The notes under the pieces are model-generated. The model was not told where the DNA came from. It searched no databases and saw only the letters and a program-made list of their open reading frames with translations. DNA of 64,000 nt from assembly GCA_030267565.1 (NCBI GenBank), contig BRXU01000042.1, positions 527,001 through 591,000 of the forward strand, in the 5' to 3' direction. Of this stretch, positions 21,810 through 31,298 are shown one piece after another. Every line of letters starts with the position of its first letter. Within the stretch, counting starts at the first letter, position 1. Position numbers and translations under genes: made by a program. This DNA is from Pleodorina starrii (Eukaryota; Chlorophyta; Chlorophyceae; Chlamydomonadales; Volvocaceae).

Positions 21810-23721
21810 TGGCACGCTGTTCATCAACAGTTCCCAGGCGGCGCTGCACTGCCGCCTCGAGCACGGCGCCAGTGCTAGCGATACCTTCGAAGCGGTATTT
21901 CCAAATTACAAAGAAGGGGTTAAGCCTGACGAGGCCTCCCTTAAGGCGCCAGTCCGTGCTTTGCTGGTCGTCAGCAGGGGGCAGGGCAAGGCAGCGGACG
22001 AGGCCAAAGGTGATTTGACTAAGCATCCGTCCCGTCCCTCGTCCAATCGGTACACAGCCCTGAAGCTGCTTCTGCCCTTCCCCTTTTCCTATTGCCTTCA
22101 GATAAGCTGCGCCGGCTGGACATCTGCAAGAAGTGCTTCGACGAGACGAAGCTGTACGACAACAACTGCAAGCTGCGCTTAATCCTCCACGTAGACGCGC
22201 AAATAGAGCACTGCATGCAGCGCAAGTTTGGGGAGAAAGGGGTGGGCCGCGGCAGCGGCTTCTGCTCTAAGCACACTACCACCATTCCGTTGTCGGATGC
22301 GCTGGACGAGCTGCAGGGCATGAGCGATCAAGCGGTGGACATCGTTGACACCCTGTGCATCTGGGACAAGCCCCACGTTCCTAGACAGCCAGCAGCGGAG
22401 GTTGAGCCTCAGCAGGCGGGCAAGCGGGCGCGCACTACGCAACAGCAGCACGAGGGCGATGACGAAGAGGAGGGGGAGGGCGAGGTTTCGCAGCAGGGTA
22501 AGAATGTATACTGGCCAAATGACTTTTGTTGCATGCTCGTGATTCCTGCTTGTGTTATTTTGTTTGTGCAGCCGATGGTGTCCAGGCTCTGCTCAGCTTG
22601 GCAGGTAAGAAAGGGAGAGTTTAGAGGAGACAGACAGGCAGACCCGGTAACAACCTTGGATCTTGTTAGACGTTTGCGTGATGAGTCCAACGCGTCATTT
22701 ATCTTACAGCAGGTCGCGATGGTGGAGCGATCGAGCCAGGAACGGCGTTGGCTTCCGTCGCCTTGAACACCGCTACCAAGTTCCCTCCGTCGCTGCCTCC
22801 AACGTTTAACTTTGGAGGTGAGAATCCTCCCGCATGCAAAGGGCCAGCTTCCTAATTCAATGTGCGTGAGTATCCACATGAAATACGACCTTTTCGCCAC
22901 TTCAAACGCAGGCGGTGGAAGCGGGTTGGGAGCGGCGCCGGCTGCCACGAAAACGCTACCGCTACCAGCCCCGACGTTCGCTGGTAAGCACTTGTTGCTG
23001 GAGTATCGTTATGATTGTCGCTGAAGCTTAACTACTGATCGACTATCTCTTTTATAGGTTTCACGGCGTGCCAGGGGTTTGGCACCAGTTCTCCACGGCC
23101 GGCGTCCCAGCTCGGCGGTTCTTGCCCCATGCAATTGGAGACTCCGCCAAGCGCAGGCGGCCGCGCTGAGTGGCAGAGCGGTATGGGTGGTGTAGGTGGC
23201 GACATCGGCAGTCTTGGCGTTCGCGGAGGCTTTGGCGTTCCGGGCAGCGTCGACGGCATGGGCAGCGCCATGTCACTGTTCGGGTCAGGGGTGCCACTGC
23301 CGGGTGGTGCTTCCACAACGCCGGCTGGTGCTTCCGCGTTGCCGCTGCCGCAGTTTGCCCAACTCCCGCCGCCTAACTACGGGTCGGGTGTCACAGCCCT
23401 GCCGAAGCCAGGTGTGTTCAGTCCCGTCGGCAGTATCATTGGAGGGCAGCGTGTGGGTTTGTGCGTGGGTTATGGGTGTTTACGTGCATGGATAAATGGA
23501 GGCGCGGGGGGACAGGGCGCCCAGAAGCGCCCGCAGGTCGCCCCACCGCTGCATGCAGACGTGTTTGACCCGACCCGACGTCGCCTGACCCGGCCTTCGC
23601 GTAAGATAGCAACATGAGCCTGCAGCCTGGCGATCGCGGCAATGGGATGGGCTGCACATGGGGATTCCATGCATGATCTTGCGTTAAATTACCCCATTTC
23701 TGCCATCCGATCATGCAGCAG

Positions 23722-24567
23722 GGCTACAGGCGGCAACGACTAAGACTCCGGCAACGCAGCCTGCCCGCACCTTACCAACAAATGACGCGTCGGCGGCGTC
23801 GGGTAAGCTTTCATGAGTACGTGACTTACCGCTTGAAGACGGGTCTGGGATTGGGTACCTGTGAGGATAAGAGTATGCTTGCTTCCGTGTGAGGAGGCGA
23901 CTCCGGTAACCGACCGCGCTATCTGCCGTGGGGTGTCGCGTTTGCTTGTAGGTAGCGGGAGCCAAGGTGGTGATACCCAGCGCTACGTCGCGGCGGGCAC
24001 CTCTGCAGTGCCGCCGCCGCAACACTTCGGGTTCGGTTACACAGCCCTGCCCAACCCAGGTGTGTCGGTTCGATAGAGAGCACGGGGTGTAATGATCACA
24101 ACGTGATGCGGTGCACATGGGCATTCCATACATTACCTTCGTGCACGCCTTGCCCTCCCGCCGCCCTCCCGCCGCCATACTACGGGTGATGCATTATCTT
24201 GCGTTAACGTATCCCATTTCTGCCATCCGATCATGCAGGGCTACAGGCGGCAACGACTGAGACTCCGGCAACGCAGCCTGCCCGCACCTTCTCAACAAAT
24301 GACGCGTCGGCGGCGTCGGGTAAGCTTTCATGAGTACGTGACTTACCGCTTGAAGACGGGTCTAGGCTTGGGTGATAAGAGTATGCTTGCTTCCGTGCGA
24401 GAAGGCGACTCCGGTAACCGACCGCGCTATCTGCCGTGGGGTGTCGCGTTTGCTTGTAGGTAGCGGGAGCCAAGGTGGTGATACCCAGCGCTACGTCGCG
24501 GCGGGCACCTCTGCAGTGCCGCCGCCGCAACACTTCGGGTTCGGTTACGCAGCCCTGCCCAACCCAG
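23722..24567 (+). repeat. Tandem duplication of an exon pair
   Basis: 23722-24059 (two exons plus introns) recurs at 24239-24567 with a 517-bp offset. Exon sequences are nearly identical and all splice sites and phases are kept, so the protein repeats a ~63-residue block ending FGFGYTALPNPG or FGFGYAALPNPG. Confidence 0.88.
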
Positions 24568-25797
24568 GTGTGTCGGTTCGATAGAGAGCACGGGGTGTAC
24601 TGAAAACGACGTGATGCACTGCACATGGGCATTCCATACATTACTTTCGTGCACGCCTTGCCCATCACTGCTCTCTGTTGCTACAGGGCTACAGGAGGGA
24701 CCGACTGGGACCCCGGCGGCGCAGCTTGCTCCAATTCTAACGGACGCGAACCTGAAGGAGCTAAAGCGCATCAAGGCGCTCCTTCTACAGGCTCAAACAG
24801 AGGAGTGGAAAGTGTCGACGGGCATCATCAGGTACAACCGGCGTCTCCACGACGCGACGCTGGTGTACGACGGGAGTACCCTCGAAGACATCAACGAGTT
24901 CAGCGACAGCATCAAGAAGGTTCTCAGTGTGGAGCCGGACCCCCAACGGTGGGTTTCTGAGGGCGAAAAGGCGTGCAGTGTGGGATGGGGAAATGATGGG
25001 TTTGGAGATGCCTAGTGAAATGAGGGATCCGGCGGATGGCTTAGGGGTCACCTGAGCTTCAAGTGCAATACGGCTTGTGCTTACCAATGTGTGCGCACTT
25101 TACCTCTCCTTTTGCCGCCAACAGGAAGGCGTACGAGAGCAGTCAGCGTGCATCCGCCAACACCAGCGCGCAGTCCCTCGAGCGGACAGCAATCCAGCAG
25201 GAAGAGACCCGCAGAGACGTTGTGCAACCGCTGCTTCAGACTGCGCGCAACATGGTTTCCGTTCTCACGGAGCTGGACGGCAAGCTGGTGGACGAGGCGG
25301 CTTCGCGGCGGGAGGTTGCTGAGCAGATGCGCCAGAAAGCCGCTTTCGACTCGCACTCGCGTGTGAAGGACGTATACAACATGGCCTTGCTGTCACTCGA
25401 CCTGATCACCGTGGTTAAGGCGAGGCTTAGCCCGGTCGTCTCTAAGAGTGTTTCAGACCTGGAGGCGCATTTGCAGAGCCATCACCAGTCCTTGCCCAAG
25501 CCGGTGGCGGACCCAGGCGTGCTGAAAGTAGTCAGCGACAGCATGCACCTGGAGGACGGCAGCGTCCGGGCGACCTGCGCGTACCAGCTGAAGATGCTGA
25601 CCGACGTGGCGGATACTATCGGCGTGGACGTGGACCTCACTTCTTCTCCGGAGTTGTCAGCACGGCCGGAAGCCGAGGGCCACCGGAGCGACGACCTCGG
25701 AACGGTCCAGCAGAAGTTGTTTGTGACGAAGCGATCGGCCGACCTCGAGTACGTGCCCCCCACCCTTCCTGAGGGCGACGGCTGCGGCGGCGTTTAG

Positions 25798-26148
25798 CCT
25801 TTTTTGCGCTTGCGGAGGGATTGGAGCCGGCTAAGTGGAGTTGGGCATGGGCATGGACTGGTGGATTTGGATTGCGGGTGTTTGAGACGTGTTGGTAGGG
25901 GTCATGGCCCCGTTGTGGCGATCATGTGATTCGTGCGTCATGTGCCGCACTGCGTCTGGCCTTCCGCTGTGCCCTTTGCAGGTGCACGCATTTTCCATAG
26001 TAACGATGTTGCTGTTGCACGGTGCGTACCCGTGGGTACTAGGACTGAACGGGTTGCCTTTGACACGTGCGCTTTTGGGTGAGGGGGGTTCCGATTGTGC
26101 GCGCGCGTTTACTTAGGAGCGAGACTGCGGGGATTCCCGGCACACGGT
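25798..26148. other. 3' flank of the rightward gene, no gene
   Basis: The stretch between the stop codon and the right TIR has GT-rich noncoding sequence only. Confidence 0.45.
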
Positions 26149-26504
26149 TCGAACGGTGATGACGCTTTGCCTGGACACGGGCTGCGTGAGTTGTCAGTGG
26201 GGCGCGGGTATCGCGCGCTTGTGTCGGGAACTCGCTTGGGGATGTTTGCGCGGCCGGGGTACGTTGACGCGCCGTGGTCAGCGCGTCACTCCGCGATGTT
26301 GCCAAGGTTCGCGGTGCCGCGTTGGGTCGTCGCTGGGTCGTCGGAGGGGTTTGGTTGCAAACCGCCCCAAGTTTGAGCGCCTTGTTACATGTAACAAATC
26401 TAAAATGCAATATATTGTATTCGCGAGTTAAATTGCGTATCTGCATGACTTTTGTAGGCTTAACTGTCACTCAGTGAATTTCGCATTACGAGCGGATCTT
26501 AGAG
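26149..26504 (-). repeat. Right terminal inverted repeat of the giant element
   Basis: Inverse of 9874-10232 with about three substitutions. The palindrome TTGTTACATGTAACAA recurs at 26382-26397. Confidence 0.88.
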
Positions 26505-26514
26505 GATGGATTGC

Positions 26515-27500
26515 AGGTTCCGTCTGGCACGGGGTCAGATATGAAGAACCTATATCCCACGCTGTTATAATCAACAAAATTATCATACTACAGCGAACGC
26601 CGGAAGCACCTTCGGTGCACGTGGTCGAGCAACTGGCTGGACCTCTCGCGAGAACCTGTAAATGCCTAGGTGGAAGCCAGTCCAGACGTTAATGCGGCAC
26701 CGCGTGCACAACCCAGTTCCGTGGGGCAGAGGATTTCATTTAAGGCCCTTGCGAAGAAGGAGTTTAAGAGCGGTATCGGCAATATAGGCCAGCTCCAGAA
26801 TAACACTGGCGGGCATGGGCGTCGTGGGCGCGGTAGCGGCAATGGTGGTCGGGGCTTCCAGCAAAATCGGGCCGCCGCGGCAGCCGCCGCCTCGGGCGCG
26901 TCAGGCCCGAGGCAGAGCGATGTAGGCTCAATGCATGGGTGCCCCCGCCACCCCTCTGCATGCGCGGATCACGGAGTGGGTAGCTGCGTGGAAGGCGATT
27001 GGATCGGATGGACGCACGTTGCACGTGTTCAAGCACGGCGTTCCCGTCGAGTTCTTCGGGGGTCGCTCACCGCCAGCGTTTGAGCCTCCCAAACGCTCGT
27101 TGGAGACGGAAGAACCGCGTCTGGTTGCGTTGGGCGCCACTTCCCGGGTGGACCCCGCCCGGTCTGTTGCTCACGTGGTGAAAGCGTTCTGTGGTTCCAA
27201 GCGTGTCCTGGCGGTTGGTAGTTAATCTGAAGCGCATGAATATCGCTCAGAAGGCGTATAAGTGTCGGTATGAGTCCCTCCACACGCTCCGGCGCATGGG
27301 GATCCAGGACGCCTGGATGGTCAAGGTTGACCTGGCCGATGCCTTCATTCTACAACCTTCCCATCCGGCCGGCGGATCGCCGGTACTTCGCGTTTCGTTT
27401 TTGTGGCGTGTTGTACGGGCTGAATGCGTGCGCTCCCAATGGGGTGGCTTACCAAGATCATGCGGAACGTTGTGCGCTGCTGGCGGGACCCCTTAGCGGC
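26515..27500 (+). pseudogene. gag-RT remnant of a YR-type (DIRS/PAT-like) retroelement
   Basis: A gag-like segment (FKALAKKEFKSGIGNIG, then Gly/Arg-rich) is followed by the linker typical before RT in DIRS-like elements (ITEWVAAWKAIGSDG, FEPPKRSLETEE). RT blocks follow: RLVVNLKRMN and, after a frameshift near 27343, DLADAF and RRYFAFRFCGVLYG. A further frameshift lies near 27190. The sequence ends before the catalytic YxDD box, and C-rich DNA follows. It is a dead fragment. Its 5' part recurs inverted at 1415-1655. Assignment to DIRS/PAT rather than another RT group is by eye. Confidence 0.65.
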
Positions 27501-27579
27501 ATCTCTCGCCGCCTTTGGCACCGAACGAGATTTTCCCAAGGGACGAGGCGGGCGCCGTACGTACGGCTACTCGGACGGA

Positions 27580-27790
27580 TTGCCGGCGCCCTGCCCCCCT
27601 CTATCTCCTCTTGGCCTTCCTCCCCCTGCCCCCTCCCCCCCCCCGGAGGGCGCTGGCCCCTCCCTCCCTCCCCCTGCCCCCTCCCTCCCTCCCCTGCCCC
27701 CCCCCCCGCGCGGAAGGCGCTGCCCCCTCCCTCCCTCCCCCTGCCCCCTCTCTCCCTTCCCCGCGCTGAAAGCGCTGGCCCAAGCGCTGA
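27580..27790. repeat. C-rich pyrimidine tract
   Basis: Repeated CCCCTCCCTCCCTCCCC-type sequence with two inserts carrying GGCGCTG. All frames stay open by composition. Confidence 0.85.
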
Positions 27791-27799
27791 TGGCGCCAC

Positions 27800-28270
27800 C
27801 CTGCTGCGGGTGATGCCCCGGCCATTTGGTGCTGGCAGTTCTGATGGAGCCGCGCCCGAGCCCGTGGTTCGGAAGGGCTGGGGCACAGCTCAATGCGGCC
27901 GCGTGGCAGCGCTATGGGTGCGACTCGCACCGAGGCGGCTTGGAGCTTCCACACGCGACCCAGTCAGCGACCAGCTCGCCACTGGCTTAGCGTCGGGCCA
28001 TGGGGCGGCACTTCGACCAGTTGCTGGCAACCGGCGTCACCGAGCGCTACGACCTGCAGCCGGAACGGTGTCCGCCGTGGCGCCACTGGCAAATCTCGAC
28101 TTGGTGGGGGGATTTCCCTCGGTACCGACGGCGCAGTTATCGTCACAGCAACCAGCGGTCGAGGCTTCTTGGCTGCTGTCTTGGTTACGCTCGCGCGGCG
28201 ACGTATGCACGCGCGTGTGTGTGGGGGTACGTCGTGTGTGTCTGTCCCTGGGTTCGTGCGCCTTAGGTAA
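27800..28270 (+). other. Possible further retroelement remnant
   Basis: Short stretches such as HFDQLLATGVTERYDL look protein-like, and similar wording precedes RT in YR retroelements, but frames change and no domain can be fixed. Confidence 0.3.
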
Positions 28271-28274
28271 TTAG

Positions 28275-29630
28275 GCCGGTCTCAGCGCGGGGGAGGTTTT
28301 GCCTTGACTCTGGTTCCCTTTTCCCTCCCCCATCGCTAGCCTGGGCACCGGGTTTTCCGCAAGAGGGAATCAGAGTTGGCGCACGTGTCTGTTGGTGGCG
28401 CGTTGCCGTCGGTTATCGGCGCGTCCACGTTGTTGGTGTTGGCTGTGGCGGCCGTGGGGCTACGGGCCGCGGTGCGAGCGTCACGGGGGCCGCCAGTGCA
28501 GGGGTTCGTGTTGAGGTTATCCAGCAGCATGGTCGCTGGCGGTCCAGCAGCTAGGTGTTTGGTGACTTGTAGTCTGCAGTGAGGGCGCGTTTCCCTCCTC
28601 TTGGCCTTCCTCCCAAGCATTCCCCGCACCCATGGACCTGTCGCAGCTGCTGATGATGCTATTTCGCTGGTCACTGTCACAGCTGCTGCTTCCGGGCATT
28701 CAGCTGTTAGTGCTAGGCCGGCCGGCCCCTCCCACACATTCCTTGCCTCCAACAACCGGGCTGCGGCTCGCTCGTAAGCATCCTGCACAGCCCGCTCCAG
28801 AACATGTTGGCTCTACTGGGCTGTCCCGGCAACCAGTAAGCAGACTGCAGCCCGCTCCCGGGCCTGTGCACAGCCCGCTCTACGTAGCACATATTGACTC
28901 TGCTGGGCTTACCGCGCGTTCTCACTCCGCAACGAGCTCGCCCAGGTGGGGCCGCCCTGCCCCAGAGGCCATTCCCACCCAGGCTGCGATATATTGATAG
29001 ACGCGACACCACGGCAGCGAACGGAGGTCGCCTTTGATGACAGTGACAACCATGTACAGCGTTCGGCAAGCCGCCATCACTATGACGCCGCCCTCAGTGT
29101 GTGCCTATAATCGCTTATACCGGCGACGTTCTTCTTCCTTCCTGAAGTTGGGGTTTTCCTTCGACTAGCAGCTACCTGGCACACACGCACCTGTCGCAGC
29201 CGCTGCTGATGCTGTTGCGCCGGTCACTGTCAGAGCTGCTTCTTCCGGGCGTTCAGCTGTTCGTGCAAGGCCGGCCGGCCCCACAAGCCATTCCTGCTCA
29301 GGCCGCGACCCATTGATAGACGCGACACCGCTCTCCTGAAGAAGCGCGATGCATGTGCCCCAGGTGTGCACCGATGGCGCCCCTAACCGGCTGGGCAGCT
29401 GATGGCCGTCCACCAGGTGCGTTCATGCGGGTTGCCCCCCAAACCACGTCTCTGGGCTGTGACAGCGAAAGGAGCACCCCTTTACTGACTGTGGCAACCA
29501 CGTATAGCGTTTGGCAAGCCGCCATCGCCCACTGCCATTCTCGCGTCAGAACCTGCGCAGCGTATGTATGCTCCGGTTTCGGCCTCTTACGTCCTGCCCC
29601 TCGCGCATGCGTAACCGGCGCTTGGCATCC
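28275..29630. repeat. Region with dispersed repeat copies 2 and 3
   Basis: 28640-28790 and 29196-29300 match 2490-2650 (AGGCCGGCCGGCC and neighbours). ATTGATAGACGCGACACC is also duplicated (28994 and 29313), so the unit itself is partly tandem. No gene is supported. Confidence 0.55.
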
Positions 29631-29634
29631 AAGC

Positions 29635-30056
29635 GCCATTCATATTGGATTTGTTCTTCTCATGATCACGGCGGGGGTCCAGAGCTATCCGCGTAATGCG
29701 TCAACCGTTTGCTTGCGTAACCGTCATAGCTCGCCATCTGGTCTATAAGGCGTATTGCCTTCCCTAATTATTGTTTGTTGATACTCATTCGCGCTGCATT
29801 GGCATTGTCCGCTTTCGGCTTTGCATTGTCCGCTTCCCGGTTTCGGCGTTCTCCTTCCCGCTGTTCGTGCTCCCGTGCTGTTGCCTCGCACAAATGGATT
29901 CCATTGGTTCTGCCATTCTCGCAGGTATTAACGCGCGAAGTTTGCGTCCTCCAGGCGCTTGGGTCTCCTTCCTGCGCATTACGCATGCGTCACCGCGTTT
30001 CCTATCTATTGTGGTCCGTTCGGGCAAACGATGGGCGACTTCAATTGAAAAGCGTG
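29635..30056 (+). repeat. Dispersed repeat, uninterrupted copy
   Basis: It matches 41900-42065 plus 43066-43315, which is the same repeat split by the 1-kb element. Shared words are CCAGAGCT, CAGCTCGCCATCTGGTCT and CGCATTACGCATGCGTCACC. This pair shows the empty sites for two insertions. Confidence 0.8.
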
Positions 30057-31076
30057 AACAGGCTGGCAACCGTTGTCGTTAGATAACGATTTCCAAATCG
30101 TTGTCCTAGCAAAACGGATTTCCTAACGGGACCGCCGTTTAACGGGGCGTGAACACGCCGTTACGGCCTGGAAACACAATACCCGTACCGACAGTGCTAA
30201 CGATGGCAACCAGCCAAACGATGCTAACAATGGTAACGAGCCAAACGGTGGTAACAATGGGAACGAGGCTAAGGGGGGGAACGAGGCTAACGGGGGGAAC
30301 GAGGCTAAGGGGGGGGGAACAAGCCAAACGGTGTAACGACGGGAACGGGCCTAAGGGGGGTAACGAGGGGAACGGGCTTAACGGGGGTAACGAGGGGAAC
30401 GGGCCTAATGGGGCCAACGAGGGGAACGAGGGGAATGAGGCTAACAGTGTAACGACGGGAACGGGCCTAACGGGGGTAATGAGGGGAACGGGCCTACTGG
30501 TGTTATGAGAGGGTAGGCTTTTAGGGTTTAGGGTGTTTAGGGTGTATTTTTAGGTTTAGGTTTAGGGTTAGGGTTAGGGTGTAGGTTTATGTTTACCATT
30601 GTTACCGTCGTTCCCTCCGTTCCCCCCGTTCCCTCCGTTCCCCCCGTTCCCTCCGTTCCCCCCGTTCCCTCCGTTCCCCCCGTTCCCTCCGTTCCCCCCG
30701 TTCCCTCCGTTCTCCCCGTTAGCCTCGCTCAGTCCGTTCTCTCAGTTTGAGTCGTTGCACCCGTTCCCTCCGTTCACGTCGTTCCCTCCGTTCCCCCCGT
30801 CAGCCTCGTTCCCCCCGTTAGCCTCGTTCCCCTCGTTCAGCCTGTTACCTCCGTTTGAGTCGTTACAATCGTTGGGCTCGTACGGGCCGTTCCCCCCCGT
30901 TACCCTCGTTCCCCCCGTTACCCTCGTTCCCCCCGTTACCCTCGTTCCCCCCGTTAGCCTCGTTACCCTCGTTCAGCCCGCTACAGTCGTTTCGGTCGTT
31001 CAACTCGTTATAAACGGTACACACCCGTTATAATCGTTCAAAATCGTTGAATAACGACAACGGTTGCCAGCCTCTC
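30057..31076. mobile_element. 1.02-kb TIR element with 8-bp target duplication
   Basis: AAAGCGTG flanks it at 30049-30056 and 31077-31084. The related repeat at 43306-43313 has a single AAAGCGTG, the empty site. The ends share AGGCTGGCAACCGTTGTCGT inverted. The left half is G-rich (GGGGGGAACGAGG words), the right half C-rich (CGTTCCCTCCGTTCCCCC words) and roughly complementary, so the whole could fold back. An 8-bp duplication fits hAT-like elements, but the superfamily is not settled. No ORF is credible. Confidence 0.8.
30519..30590 (+). repeat. Interstitial telomere-like repeats
   Basis: TTTTAGGG, TTTAGGG and TTAGGG words follow each other at the symmetry axis of the 1.02-kb element. TTTTAGGG is the Chlamydomonas telomere unit. 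Confidence 0.75.
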
Positions 31077-31085
31077 AAAGCGTGT

Positions 31086-31298
31086 CTGTAGCAGCTGTAC
31101 GACAGTGCGGCTAGACTATAAAAGCCTAAGCTACACCTGCACAAACTACTCGAGTGGCCTTCAGCAACTAAGACTGCTACATTGGTATCGAGCATCAGGA
31201 ATAAATTCCTGAGGTCTGAAAATCGAGTCTCGCAGAGCTCACATATCATTCTCACAGAGTCGTCAACGTCCGGACTGTGAAGTCAATTCGAACTGTGC
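31086..31298 (+). repeat. 213-bp LTR-like repeat, copy 1
   Basis: It starts CTGTAGCAGCTGTACGACAG and ends GAACTGTGC, with a TATA-like CTATAAAAG and an AATAAA. The same 213 bp is at 56447-56659. It abuts the 5' truncation of the Ty3 element, so it may be a solo LTR of another family. Confidence 0.7.

Larger units (their letters stand above)
21067..25797 (+). pseudogene. Second gene of the giant element, unknown function, SINE-broken
   Basis: Thirteen exons in one continuous phase: 21067-21199, 21276-22009 (SINE-interrupted), 22102-22497, 22572-22604, 22713-22817, 22912-22983, 23058-23411, 23722-23802, 23952-24059, 24239-24319, 24460-24567, 24687-24948, 25125-25797. Without the SINE it encodes roughly 890 residues: a basic Ala/Pro start, Cys/His-rich segments (YCTTRGGVIGCPNEGC; DICKKCF then HC and CSKH) suggesting zinc binding, an acidic GDDEEEGEGE stretch, a long Gly/Pro/Ser low-complexity middle, and a helical, charged C-terminal ~300 residues that could form coiled coils. 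I recognise no family. The divergent partner is transposase-like, so an accessory role in mobility is inferred from position only. The SINE plus target duplication adds 434 nt and shifts the frame. Confidence 0.7.
9874..26504. mobile_element. 16.6-kb TIR element with two divergent genes
   Basis: 9874-10232 and 26149-26504 are inverted copies with about three mismatches in ~356 bp. Both begin CTCTAAGATCCGCTCGTAAT and end near ACCGTTCGAACC. They enclose exactly two intron-containing genes facing outward from a common ~1-kb control region. The left gene stops ~170 bp from its TIR and the right gene ~350 bp from its TIR. The left gene has a transposase-like signature. No clear target duplication is seen (flanks CTGCCG and GATGGA), so rearrangement or an unusual insertion mode is possible. 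The outward neighbour on the right is a YR-retroelement remnant. Later nested insertions total about 7 kb, so the ancestral element was nearer 10 kb. Confidence 0.8.

Noticed and set aside
9874..26504. Reading the inverted repeats as two independent MITEs
   Set aside because: Their near identity, opposite orientation and exact bracketing of two outward genes fit one element better, although a target duplication is missing.
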